From contig UEGQ01000015.1 in NCBI GenBank assembly GCA_900466005.1, positions 62,001 to 126,000 on the forward strand: a DNA stretch of 64,000 nucleotides. The letters run 5' to 3'. The first letter of the stretch is position 1, and each line of letters starts with the position of its first letter. A model generated the notes under the pieces. That model worked only from the letters and a program-made list of their open reading frames with translations, searched no databases and was not told the origin of the DNA. Source of the DNA: Hyphomicrobiales bacterium (lineage in GTDB: Bacteria; Pseudomonadota; Alphaproteobacteria; Rhizobiales; Rhizobiaceae). Both the position numbers and the translations under genes were made by a program. Below, piece by piece: positions 23,883 to 34,623 of this stretch.

Positions 23883-24728
23883 ATGTTTGTCTTGGGAAAG
23901 AACGGTTCAGGCATGAGAAGAAAGACCGGGAACATCGCGCGGACGATGATCACCTCGATCCGGAACCGGCATGACCGGCCGGCGGCGCACACGCCGCATC
24001 ACCGCTCCGAGGAGAGCATGGTCGTCGCCTCCTACAATGTCCATAAATGCGTCGGCACCGACGGGCGGTTCGATCCCGAACGGGTGATGGAAGTGATCCG
24101 CGAGATGGATCCGGACGTCATCGCGCTGCAGGAGGCGGACGAGCGCTTCGGTGAACGGTCCGGGCTCCTCGACCTGCCGCGGCTCAGGTTGGATCTGGGG
24201 CTCACGCACATCCCGGTCCTGCACAAGCCGAAGTCCCACGGCTGGCGCGGCAACGTCCTGCTCTTCAAGGAGGGGGCGGTCAAGGACGTCCACCAGGTCG
24301 CGCTGCCGGGGCTCGAGCCGCGCGGTGCCGTCGTGGCCGAGATCGACCTCCACCGCGGTCTCGGGCTTCGCGTCATCGCCGCCCATCTCGGGCTCCTGCG
24401 CTGGGCGCGGCGCCAGCAGGCCGACGTGATCGTCGACATCATGACGGAGCGGGAGGAAAAGCCGACGGTGCTGATGGGCGATTTCAACGAATGGCGGCTG
24501 GGCGAAGGCTCCTCGCTCATGCGGTTCGAAAAGGTTTTCGGCCCGCTGCCGCCGCCGGTGCCGAGCTATCCGGCGCGTCTGCCGGTGCTTGCCCTCGACC
24601 GCATCATGGCGAACCGGTCGGGGCTCGTCGCCAATGTCGTCGCGCACGACTCGCCGTTAGCCCGCGAGGCCTCCGATCACCTGCCGATCACCGCCCGGAT
24701 CGACATTTCGAAAGCGGTTGTCGACTGA
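23883..24728 (+). CDS. endonuclease/exonuclease/phosphatase (EEP) family protein
   Basis: A 281-residue protein with the EEP fold. Metal and catalytic motifs appear in order: ASYNVHKCVG, the ALQEAD glutamate, AAHLGLL, MGDFNEW, and the final SDHLPITARI histidine pair. The first ~45 residues are basic and poorly ordered, with no clear signal peptide. GAGGAAGG lies just before the ATG. Proteins of this kind next to cardiolipin synthase are common in rhizobia. The substrate is unknown; a phosphodiester in a lipid or nucleic acid is likely. Confidence 0.8.
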   Translation: MFVLGKNGSGMRRKTGNIARTMITSIRNRHDRPAAHTPHHRSEESMVVASYNVHKCVGTDGRFDPERVMEVIREMDPDVIALQEADERFGERSGLLDLPRLRLDLGLTHIPVLHKPKSHGWRGNVLLFKEGAVKDVHQVALPGLEPRGAVVAEIDLHRGLGLRVIAAHLGLLRWARRQQADVIVDIMTEREEKPTVLMGDFNEWRLGEGSSLMRFEKVFGPLPPPVPSYPARLPVLALDRIMANRSGLVANVVAHDSPLAREASDHLPITARIDISKAVVD

Positions 24729-24764
24729 GCGGAGGTGTCTTTTCATTCGCGAGAATTCGGCTAA

Positions 24765-26948
<2,184 letters not shown>

Positions 26949-27062
26949 GGTCCGCGGGCTTTCTGCGAACAGGTCGCGTCTCGCTGGCTCCTTCGCCGCT
27001 TCTGGTGTATAGGCCTGCCAGATTGCGGGCCAAGGGCGCGCGCGAGAAGGTTGATCCATCCG

Positions 27063-28724
27063 ATGACAGCAAATGCCAGACGTTCCGAACTCCTGATGCC
27101 TGCCGGCTCGCTCGAGCGGTTGAAGGTGGCCGTGCTCTACGGGGCGGACGCCGTTTACATGGGCACGCCCGACATGTCGCTGCGGACCAAGTCGCAGCTT
27201 TCCCTGGACGACGTGAAGGAGGGTATCCGCTTCGCCCATGAGCATGGCGTGCGGGTCTACCTGACGCTGAACCTCTTCACCCACAACAAGGACGTGCCGA
27301 AGGTCGCCGACTACGTCGCGATCTTGAAGGATGTGCAGCCGGACGGCGTCATTGTCGCCGATCCCGGCGTCTTTCATTACCTGCGCAAGCACGCGCCGGA
27401 ACTGAAGCTGCATGTCTCGACGCAGGCCAATGTCTGTTCGTGGCTGACGGTCGACGCGTGGAAGGAACAGGGCGCCGAGCTCGTGGTGCTCGCCCGCGAG
27501 GTGACGTTCTCCGAACTTACCGAGATCCGCGAGAAGTGCCCGGACGTGCGGCTCGAGACCTTCGTCCACGGCGCCATGTGCATGACCTATTCCGGGCGCT
27601 GCCTGCTCTCCAATTTCATGGCCGAGCGCGGCGCGAACCAGGGCAACTGCGCCAATTCCTGCCGCTGGCAGTACAAGGTGCATCTGCGCCTCCGCGACGG
27701 CACGATCAAGGAACTGGAAATCAACGAGCACAATGAGGGGCTCTTCGAATTCGTGCTTGAGGAGGGCGCCCGCCCCGGCGAGCTGATGCCGATCGAGGAG
27801 GATTCGCGCGGCTCCTATATCCTGAACTCCAAGGATATGTGCCTGATGCCGAAGCTGGACGACTACCTGAAGCTCGGCATCGACAGCCTGAAGGTCGAGG
27901 GCCGCAACAAGTCGCCTTATTACGTGGCGACGGTCGCGCGCACCTATCGCCGGGCGATCGACGACTACTATGCCGATCCGGAGAACTGGTCGCCGGAACC
28001 CTATATGCGCGAACTCGAAACCGTCGGCAGCCGCGGCTTCACCATCGCCTTCCACGAGGGGCGGCTGCAGAACTATGCGCACAACTACGAGAACACCAAG
28101 ACTTTCGGCACCTGGGAGTTCGCCGGCATCATCCAGGAGGTCCGCGAGGACGGCTTCGTCGTCTCCGTGAAGAACAAGCTCGAAGCCGGCGACGTGCTGG
28201 AACTCATCCCGCCGAAGGCGACGGACGAGACCGTCTTCCTGCGGCTTTACGAGTTCCGCCATGCCGATGCGCCGGACGTGGCGCTCGAAACCGTCAATGC
28301 CGGGCCGCAGCGGTCGATCCTCGTTCCGTTTACCGCCTTCGACCGCGAGAAGGTCGAGGACCTGATCGCCAAGTTCCCGCCCTTCACCATCATCCGCAAG
28401 GAAGCGCCGCTCACCGAGGAGGAATGGCAGCGGCTGCGCGTCGACAAGGTGGCGCAGAAGATCGAGCTCGGCCAGACGGTCTACGAGGGCGCCTACCGCA
28501 ACGGCGTGAAGAAGCTGCAGGAGGCGATCTCCGAGGACGTGATGGAGAAGCGCTCCAAGACCTCGCGCAAGGGCGCGGAGGGGTGCTGCGGGCGCGGCTG
28601 CAACGGGTGTCTCATGTTCTGGAACGACCCGGAATACGCCAAGGCCCGCGAACTCTTGGCGAAGAAGAAGCACGGCGAGATGCTGGAGCGGGATATGCGG
28701 GAGGTCGCTCCGGCAGCGGAGTGA
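27063..28724 (+). CDS. peptidase U32 family protein, probable RNA hydroxylase type
   Basis: A 553-residue protein of the U32 family, whose characterised members (TrhP, RlhA) hydroxylate tRNA or 23S rRNA with an iron-sulfur cluster rather than act as peptidases. An N-terminal TIM-barrel-like domain (ELLMPAGSLERLKVAVLYGADAVY) is followed by the four cluster cysteines at about 173, 180, 196 and 200. The C terminus has an extra cysteine group at about 508, 509, 513 and 516. The ATG at 27063 is preferred; a TTG at 27051 is directly on top of the AGAAGG site. Its exact RNA substrate cannot be read from sequence. Confidence 0.82.
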   Translation: MTANARRSELLMPAGSLERLKVAVLYGADAVYMGTPDMSLRTKSQLSLDDVKEGIRFAHEHGVRVYLTLNLFTHNKDVPKVADYVAILKDVQPDGVIVADPGVFHYLRKHAPELKLHVSTQANVCSWLTVDAWKEQGAELVVLAREVTFSELTEIREKCPDVRLETFVHGAMCMTYSGRCLLSNFMAERGANQGNCANSCRWQYKVHLRLRDGTIKELEINEHNEGLFEFVLEEGARPGELMPIEEDSRGSYILNSKDMCLMPKLDDYLKLGIDSLKVEGRNKSPYYVATVARTYRRAIDDYYADPENWSPEPYMRELETVGSRGFTIAFHEGRLQNYAHNYENTKTFGTWEFAGIIQEVREDGFVVSVKNKLEAGDVLELIPPKATDETVFLRLYEFRHADAPDVALETVNAGPQRSILVPFTAFDREKVEDLIAKFPPFTIIRKEAPLTEEEWQRLRVDKVAQKIELGQTVYEGAYRNGVKKLQEAISEDVMEKRSKTSRKGAEGCCGRGCNGCLMFWNDPEYAKARELLAKKKHGEMLERDMREVAPAAE

Positions 28725-28738
28725 GGGCCGGTTCCTCT

Positions 28739-28767
28739 TTGAAAAACTGGCTGCTCGGGCATACCTG
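28739..28767 (+). promoter_or_regulatory. candidate promoter of the DUF2188 cassette
   Basis: TTGAAA at 28739-28744 and TACCTG at 28762-28767 are 17 bases apart, a plausible housekeeping promoter with a weak -10. It lies between the U32 stop and the AAAGGAG ribosome site at 28784. Confidence 0.3.
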
Positions 28768-28797
28768 TGGTAGATAGGATTCCAAAGGAGTGAAGGG

Positions 28798-29022
28798 ATG
28801 TCGCGCAAAGGCCAACACGTCGTTCCCAATGGCGGAAAATGGAGTGTGAGAAAGGCTGGATCGTCGCGGGCCACCAGCACGCACTCCACCCAGTCCGACG
28901 CTATTCAGGCGGCGCGGGAAATCGCCAAGAACCAGAAGACCGAGCTCTATATACACGGGGTTGACGGACGTATTCGTGAGCGTAACTCTTACGGGAGTGA
29001 TCCGTTTCCGCCCAAGGGATAA
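28798..29022 (+). CDS. DUF2188 domain protein
   Basis: A 74-residue protein that is almost entirely one DUF2188 domain: HVVP near the start, a W-x-V strand, SRATSTHST, a helix (QAAREIAKNQ), then ELYIHGVDGRIRERNSYG and a DPFPPKG tail. The family is small and of unknown function; the strand-helix-strand pattern suggests a compact fold. AAAGGAG is placed seven bases before the ATG. The next gene starts two bases after the stop, so the pair is almost surely co-translated. Composition is less GC-rich than the flanking genes. Confidence 0.85.
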   Translation: MSRKGQHVVPNGGKWSVRKAGSSRATSTHSTQSDAIQAAREIAKNQKTELYIHGVDGRIRERNSYGSDPFPPKG

Positions 29023-29024
29023 GC

Positions 29025-29657
29025 TTGGCCCCGCTTTTTGAGAAATCAGTTTTCATAAATTGTCCCTTTGACAAGGACTTCGAGCCTATTCTTCAGGCTA
29101 TCGCCTTTTGCGTGGTCTTTCTGGGTTTTACTCCACGTCTCGCCCCCGAAAATGCTGACAATGCTGTGCCGCGGCTGGAACGAATCCTCAAGATCGTGAA
29201 GGAATCGAAATACGGCATTCATGATCTCAGCCGCTGCAAAGCCGCGGTGGCGGGAGAATACTACCGGATGAATATGCCTTTCGAGCTCGGCATCGATCAT
29301 GCGAGCTGTCGTTTCGGCGACGACGAGCTCTCGGAAAAGGCCATCTTGGTGCTGGAACACACGAGATATGATTTCCAGAAGGCCCTGTCCGACATCTCTG
29401 GCTGGGACATAGAAGCGCACGGCGGTTCCTGGGAGAAAGCCATGGGGCGCGTGAGAAACTGGCTGGTGGCGAAGGCCGATGCGGAGAAGACCGGTCTTTC
29501 GGCGATCAGAGGGAAGTACGCCGATTTTCAGGAGTGGTATTACGAGCGGGAATTGGAGCGCGGTTCCTCCGAAGACGACATCAGAGAATACCCGACGAAT
29601 GAACTAGTTCAGGCGATGCAGGAGTGGATGGATGCCGGTCAGCCTGCTGGCTATTGA
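29025..29657 (+). CDS. uncharacterised protein with FINCPFD / GIHDLSR / MPFELG motifs (TIR- or deoxyribosyltransferase-like Rossmannoid)
   Basis: A 210-residue protein that starts at a TTG with AAGGG six bases upstream. Three motifs stand out: FINCPFD (residues 10-16), GIHDLSR (64-70) and MPFELG (84-89). The pattern of a first strand, a helix, a 'D-x-S' strand end and an E-L-G helix start resembles TIR and nucleoside 2-deoxyribosyltransferase-like domains, in which such a glutamate (here E87) is catalytic. I recall the motif set from uncharacterised bacterial proteins, but the function is not established. No membrane segment or signal peptide is present. The first 180 bases of the region from 29041 are 48% GC (86 of 180 by hand count), below its neighbours. 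Confidence 0.7.
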   Translation: MAPLFEKSVFINCPFDKDFEPILQAIAFCVVFLGFTPRLAPENADNAVPRLERILKIVKESKYGIHDLSRCKAAVAGEYYRMNMPFELGIDHASCRFGDDELSEKAILVLEHTRYDFQKALSDISGWDIEAHGGSWEKAMGRVRNWLVAKADAEKTGLSAIRGKYADFQEWYYERELERGSSEDDIREYPTNELVQAMQEWMDAGQPAGY

Positions 29658-29692
29658 GCTTTCATGGCTGTGTGTCTTCCGATAGGTCTCTC

Positions 29693-30529
29693 TCATCCCG
29701 CCTGCGCGGAGGGTTCCGTCGCTGGCAGGTTGGCTGTCGCCAGGGTCGCCAGTTCGCCTTCGTCGACGATGCGGTTGCGGCCCGAGCCCTTGGCGAGATA
29801 GAGCGCCTTGTCGGCGGCGGAGTACACCGCGGGATAGTCGCGTCCGGGTCCGATCGCCGCGAGGCCGCCGGAAATGGTGACGTTGAGCCTCTGACCGCCT
29901 GCTGAAATGGCGTTCGTCTCGACGGCCTGCCGCACCTTGTCGGCTTCCTGTTTCGCCTCTTCTATCGTGGTGCCGCGGAAGAATACCGCGAACTCCTCGC
30001 CGCCGATGCGGGCGACGAGGTGATGGTCTCCGGCGAGGCCGGCAAGCTCGCGGGCGACGGCCACGATGACGTCGTCGCCGGCCAGGTGACCGTAGCGGTC
30101 GTTGATCTGCTTGAAGCGGTCGATATCGAGCAGCAACAGGACACCGCGCTCGTCGGCGGCGAGCGCCTCGGTGAACGCGCGGCGGTTGGGGAGCCCGGAC
30201 AGCATGTCGGTGCGGCTCTGGCGGAGATATTCGAGCCGTGCATCCGCAAGCGCCGCGATGGAGCGTCCAACGACGTGGGTGGTGAACACGCCGAGTGCCA
30301 TCGTGAGCGGGACGCCCATGACCGTGCCGATGACGATGCCTTGCCAGACAGAGTACGGCAGCAGGCCGAGCGCATGGAAGAGGAGGTGGAGGAGGACGAT
30401 CAGCACCCAGGCGACGAGGGCCATGCGGGCGGAGAGGTGCCACGCATATCGCAGCACGATCGCGCGGTCGTTGAAGTCCGTCAGGCTGATGTTCGGCGTC
30501 AGCCATCGTTCCAGGAAATTCATCAGCAT
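29693..30529 (-). CDS. membrane GGDEF protein, probable diguanylate cyclase
   Basis: A 278-residue protein with two hydrophobic segments (about 34-55 and 62-85) and a C-terminal GGDEF domain with the active-site signature GGEEF at 176-180. This should make cyclic di-GMP. The RxxD inhibitory site expected just upstream of the signature is not seen (AGDHH instead), so product inhibition may be absent. There is no obvious sensor domain outside the membrane. An alternative start six bases later (MNFLERW) is possible; no strong ribosome site decides it. Confidence 0.88.
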   Translation of the reverse strand: MLMNFLERWLTPNISLTDFNDRAIVLRYAWHLSARMALVAWVLIVLLHLLFHALGLLPYSVWQGIVIGTVMGVPLTMALGVFTTHVVGRSIAALADARLEYLRQSRTDMLSGLPNRRAFTEALAADERGVLLLLDIDRFKQINDRYGHLAGDDVIVAVARELAGLAGDHHLVARIGGEEFAVFFRGTTIEEAKQEADKVRQAVETNAISAGGQRLNVTISGGLAAIGPGRDYPAVYSAADKALYLAKGSGRNRIVDEGELATLATANLPATEPSAQAG

Positions 30530-30797
30530 GCGCGCTCGCGAGAACCTAAGGTCTTTGATACCGGACCGGTCAGACCTTCAATCATCGGTTATCTCTGATC
30601 GATTGTCATCAACCTTCGATGCAGACTTTCGGATGTGACTACCGCGTCATCCGTTAACGGCGCCTTCATGGGCCGCGCCACGCCGGACGTTCCCTCACCC
30701 GATGATGAAGGAACGGTAAACGGCCTCAGAGACGTGCTCGTTCGACGGCGAGCGAGCACATATCCGGTCGGGAAGCGAAACGGCGCGCCGGAGCGCG
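30530..30797. other. intergenic gap between the GGDEF and helicase genes
   Basis: It holds the promoter of the GGDEF gene on the minus strand and the 3' end of the helicase transcript. A stem GTGCTCG/CGAGCAC lies near 30735-30760 without a T tract. No gene is supported. Confidence 0.4.
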
Positions 30798-32864
30798 TCA
30801 GCCCCTTTTTCCCGTGGGTTTTCCCTTCTTAGGCGCACCGCTGCCGGCCCCGCCGAACTTGCCCTTCGGCTTTCCTGCGAAGTCCTTCTTGCCGGAAAAA
30901 TCCTTCTTGCCGGCAAAGGCCTTCCCGTCGCCCTTCGGCCGGTCGCTCCTGCGATCATCGGAGGCCCGGTCCCGGTCGGACCATTCGGTTTTCGCCTTCT
31001 TGGCGTAAGGTTTCTGCGCGGGGCGGTCGTTGCGGTCGTCGAAGCGCTTCGGCCGTGCCGGAGCGTCGGCCCAGACCTCGGCATCCACCGCCGAAAGATC
31101 GTCCCTGCGCGGCCGGCGATCGCCTTCCTCGGTTTTCCTTGCGTAGGGTCGCTTGTCGCCACGCGGCGCGAATTCCTCCCGTTCGCGCGGCGGCCGCGGC
31201 GCTCTTTCTTTGGGCGGTGCCGAGAAGTCGGGCGTGCCGGGAAGCTGCCGGACGGTGATGCCCCGTTCCAGTGCGCCGCTCGTTCCGATCGCCTGCAGGA
31301 AGGTGTCGAGCCCGTCCTGGGCGATTTCGACGAAGGTTTCTTCCGGCTGCATCTTGATCGCGCCGATCTCGTTCTTGGTGATCTTGCCGTTGCGGCAGAG
31401 CATAGGGATCAGCCAGCGCGGCTCGGCGTTCTGCCGCCGGCCGACCGAGAGCGAGAACCAGACGCTGGGGCCGAAATCGCCGCGTGGCTTGGTGGCGGCG
31501 CTCGACGGATTGGCGTAGTCCGGCTCGCGGCGCTGCCTGCTCGCTTCGAGATTGACCGGGAGGAGGTCTTCCGGTGCCGAACGGCCGGCGCGATAGAGAC
31601 GGAGGAAGGCAGCGGCGACCTTTTCCGGTCCGTGGGCGGCCAGGAGGTCGGCGATCATCGGCTGTTCATCCTCGGCCACGGTCTCGGCGAAGGCCTGGTC
31701 GGCGAGGATACGCTCGCCGTCACGGGCGAGAACCTCGTCGGCGGACGGCGGGTTCGCCCAGACGGGCGTGATCCGTCCGCCCAGGAGCAGGCGCTCGGCC
31801 TTGCGGCGCTGGTTGACCGGCACGATCAGTGCCGAAATGCCCTTGTTGCCCGCGCGGCCCGTGCGGCCGGAGCGATGCAGCAGTGTCTCGGAATTGGTCG
31901 GCAGGTCGGCGTGGATGACGAGTTCGAGCCCCGGAAGGTCGATGCCGCGGGCGGCGACGTCGGTCGCGATGCAGACGCGGGCACGGCCGTCGCGCATCGC
32001 CTGCAGCGCGTGGGTGCGCTCGTTCTGGCTGAGCTCGCCGGAAAGGGCGACGACCGAGAAGCCGCGATTGTGGAGCCGTGCCGTCAGATGGTTCACCGCC
32101 GCGCGGGTCGAGCAGAAGACGATCGCATTGCGCGCCTCGTAGTAGCGCAGCACGTTGATGATGGCGTTCTCGCGGTCGGGAGAGGCGACGACGAGCGCCC
32201 GGTATTCGATGTCGACGTGCTGCTTCTGCTCGGAGGTCGTCGCGATACGGCGGGCGTCGCGCTGATAGCTGCGGGCGAGATCGGCGATCGACCGCGGCAC
32301 GGTCGCGGAGAACATCAGCGTCCGGCGGTCGTCCGGCGAGGCTTCGAGAATGAATTCGAGATCCTCGCGGAAGCCGAGATCCAGCATCTCGTCCGCCTCG
32401 TCGAGGACGACGGCACGCAGCGCCGAGAGGTCGAGCGCACCGCGGTTGAGGTGGTCGCGCAGGCGACCCGGCGTACCGACGACGATGTGGGCGCCGCGTT
32501 CGAGCGCACGGCGCTCGTTGCGGATGTCCATGCCGCCGACGCAGGAGGCGATCGTCGCACCGGTGAACTCGTAGAGCCATTCGAGCTCGCGCTTCACCTG
32601 CATGGCGAGTTCGCGCGTCGGGGCGATGGCGAGCGCCAGCGGCGCCTCCGCACGGCCGAAGCGGCTCTCGCCGGCCAGCAGCGTCGACGCGAGCGCAAGC
32701 CCGAAGGCGACGGTCTTGCCGGAGCCGGTCTGGGCGGAGACAAGCGCGTCGCGGCCCTCGAGCTCGGGATCGAGCATGGCCTGCTGCACGGGGGTGAGCG
32801 TCTCGTAGCCGCGCTTGCGCAAGGCCTCGGCGATCGCCGGAACGATGCCGTCAAAATCAGTCAT
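30798..32864 (-). CDS. DEAD-box ATP-dependent RNA helicase with a basic C-terminal tail
   Basis: A 688-residue RNA helicase. Motifs in order: the Q motif near residue 22, AQTGSGKT (Walker A), PTRELAMQ, GTPGRLRDH, DEADEML, the SAT motif, ARGIDLPG and HRSGRTGRAG. Residues about 480-540 (KNEIGAIKMQPEETFVEIA) resemble the DbpA/CsdA-type RNA-binding fold. The last ~130 residues are rich in Lys, Arg, Asp and Gly with repeated KKDF units, a disordered RNA-contacting tail. It probably acts in ribosome assembly or cold-related RNA remodelling, as DeaD-type helicases do; the exact target is not readable. Confidence 0.93.
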   Translation of the reverse strand: MTDFDGIVPAIAEALRKRGYETLTPVQQAMLDPELEGRDALVSAQTGSGKTVAFGLALASTLLAGESRFGRAEAPLALAIAPTRELAMQVKRELEWLYEFTGATIASCVGGMDIRNERRALERGAHIVVGTPGRLRDHLNRGALDLSALRAVVLDEADEMLDLGFREDLEFILEASPDDRRTLMFSATVPRSIADLARSYQRDARRIATTSEQKQHVDIEYRALVVASPDRENAIINVLRYYEARNAIVFCSTRAAVNHLTARLHNRGFSVVALSGELSQNERTHALQAMRDGRARVCIATDVAARGIDLPGLELVIHADLPTNSETLLHRSGRTGRAGNKGISALIVPVNQRRKAERLLLGGRITPVWANPPSADEVLARDGERILADQAFAETVAEDEQPMIADLLAAHGPEKVAAAFLRLYRAGRSAPEDLLPVNLEASRQRREPDYANPSSAATKPRGDFGPSVWFSLSVGRRQNAEPRWLIPMLCRNGKITKNEIGAIKMQPEETFVEIAQDGLDTFLQAIGTSGALERGITVRQLPGTPDFSAPPKERAPRPPREREEFAPRGDKRPYARKTEEGDRRPRRDDLSAVDAEVWADAPARPKRFDDRNDRPAQKPYAKKAKTEWSDRDRASDDRRSDRPKGDGKAFAGKKDFSGKKDFAGKPKGKFGGAGSGAPKKGKPTGKRG

Positions 32865-33123
32865 GGAAGTCGTCTTTCGAAATCAGGAGTGTTTGCGGTC
32901 CAATGTGCCGCGCCCGCCGATTGCGGGCATGTTTGGGCCGTTCCTACTCGTGTTGCTCGCGAAAGTCGAGGGGGAGGGGGCGAAAACGAGACGGGATGAC
33001 CGGCTCCGCGCCGAAAACAGCGGAATTGTTGTGCGTGGACGACCGGAACGGACCAATCCTGCATTTGTCAGGCCGTTTCCTTCGGCTATGACGGGTGAGA
33101 ACCACCCGGAAAGGCCGCAAACT

Positions 33124-33741
33124 TTGAGAGCCATCGCCATCGATTTCGAAACCGCGAGCGAAGCCCGTGCCAGTGCCTGCTCGATCGGGCTTGCCTGGAT
33201 CGAGGACGGCACCGTCGTGCGGGTCGAGGAGCGGCTGATCCGCCCGCCGGGCATGCGGTTCTCGTCCTTCAACATCGCCATCCACGGCATCCGTCCGGAA
33301 GATGTCGCCGACCAGCCGGAATTCCCCGATGTGATGGCGGAGTTCTTCGGCGACTTCCACGGCGCGGCTATGATCGCGCACAACGCGTCCTTCGACTTTT
33401 CGGTGCTGCGGGCGAGCCTCGATTTCTATGGCCTCGCCTATCCGGAGCTCTCCTACTACTGCAGCGTCAAGCTCGCGCAGCGCCACTGGCCGGACCTGCC
33501 GTCCCATCGGCTGAACTGCCTCGCCGATCATCTCGGGCTTTCCTTCGACCATCATAATGCGGCCGAAGACGCCCGCGTCTGCGCGCTCGCCACGCTTGCG
33601 ATGGCCGAGGAGGCCGGTGTCAGCGGGATCGGCGCGCTCGCCGAGCGGACGGGCGTCAATCCCGGTCGGCTGCATCGGGGAGGCTACGAGGCCTGTTCTT
33701 TCGCCAAGCGGGCGCGAAGGGCGCCTGTCCTGCAGGGGTAG
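33124..33741 (+). CDS. 3'-5' exonuclease of the DEDDh (DnaQ/RNase T) family
   Basis: A 205-residue nuclease from a TTG start. The DEDDh motifs are present: Asp and Glu in AIDFETA (residues 7 and 9), the Asp in HNASFDFSVL, and HNAAED, where His and Asp are five apart. GGAAAGG at 33108-33114 is well placed for the TTG at 33124. An ATG at 33088 would add 12 residues without a clear ribosome site. It is divergent from the helicase. It probably trims DNA or RNA 3' ends; no polymerase partner is adjacent. Confidence 0.87.
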   Translation: MRAIAIDFETASEARASACSIGLAWIEDGTVVRVEERLIRPPGMRFSSFNIAIHGIRPEDVADQPEFPDVMAEFFGDFHGAAMIAHNASFDFSVLRASLDFYGLAYPELSYYCSVKLAQRHWPDLPSHRLNCLADHLGLSFDHHNAAEDARVCALATLAMAEEAGVSGIGALAERTGVNPGRLHRGGYEACSFAKRARRAPVLQG

Positions 33742-33828
33742 AGAAAGGCCGTTCCAAGAGCGGCGTGTTCTTGTCGTGGGCGGGGTCCGATGCCACATAA
33801 GCTGCGAACACAGTACAGGAGCGAAGCC

Positions 33829-34317
33829 ATGCCCTTCCGTAAGCCGATTTTCGCCGCAGCCCTCGTTCTTGCGGGCACGATTCCCGCTGCCGCCGAAGTG
33901 GTCGGCAAGGTGGGCGTGGACTGGGTCGGCAACGACATCGTCATCGAGGCCGTCACCGATCCTCAGGTGAAGGGTGTCACCTGCCACGTGACGTACTTCG
34001 ACCGGTCGATCATCGACCGCCTTTCCAAGGGCAACTGGTTCGAGGACCCGTCGAACAATTCGATCGCCTGCCGTCAGACCGGCCCGATCGAAATCGGTGA
34101 CATCGACCTGTCGGAAGAGGGCGAGGAGGTGTTCCGTGAAGGCATGTCGCTCATCTGGAAGAAGCTCGTCGTCAACCGCATCTACGACAAGGCGAACGAC
34201 ACGCTCATCTATCTCGTGCATTCGCGCCAGGTGGTGGACGGATCTGCGAAGATGGCGATCTCGACCGTTCCCCTGTTCGATCAGCCGGTGACGTGGAAGA
34301 ACGGCAAACCGCGGTGA
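33829..34317 (+). CDS. creA: CreA family periplasmic protein
   Basis: A 162-residue protein with a signal peptide (cleavage expected after AAA, about residue 22) and the CreA domain: GKVGVDWVGNDIVIEA, the GVTCHVTYFDRS segment with one cysteine, and SIACRQTGPI with the second. The family is conserved in proteobacteria but its role is unknown. The start at 33829 has AGGAG seven bases upstream. An upstream in-frame ATG at 33790 would spoil the signal peptide. Confidence 0.88.
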   Translation: MPFRKPIFAAALVLAGTIPAAAEVVGKVGVDWVGNDIVIEAVTDPQVKGVTCHVTYFDRSIIDRLSKGNWFEDPSNNSIACRQTGPIEIGDIDLSEEGEEVFREGMSLIWKKLVVNRIYDKANDTLIYLVHSRQVVDGSAKMAISTVPLFDQPVTWKNGKPR

Positions 34318-34546
34318 GACGGGACGCCGGCGACGGCTCGGTGTTCCAAATTGACCCAAAAAAGGTCGAGTAACCGTGTCGAAAACGCGGCACAGCGCCA
34401 TCTTTTACCTTCAGATGTGATGGGATTTGAGGCAAGATACAACCGATGTGTTGTGAAATCGGCGATCTACCCCATCACTGCATTTCACAGGCATGTCTTG
34501 CCAGTATTGCTCGGCCGAGGGCTGATGTCCGCGGTCGTTGAAAATG
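34318..34546. other. gap downstream of creA; possible small RNA or long 3' UTR
   Basis: No coding frame is supported here. The stretch is less GC-rich than the genes around it and ends in the strong hairpin at 34547. It could be the creA 3' UTR or a separate short transcript. I found no convincing promoter. Confidence 0.35.
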
Positions 34547-34584
34547 AAGGCCCTGGAAACGATCCGTTTCCAGGGCCTTTTCCA
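34547..34584. terminator. strong hairpin terminator between creA and cheW
   Basis: A perfect 14-bp stem (34547-34560 with 34566-34579) and a 5-base loop, with a T-rich flank on + (CCTTTTCC) and CCTTCATTTTC on the minus strand. It can end both the creA-side and the cheW-side transcripts. Confidence 0.85.
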
Positions 34585-34623
34585 TTCCGGGGATGTTCAT
34601 GCGGATGCGGTGATGCCGCCGGA

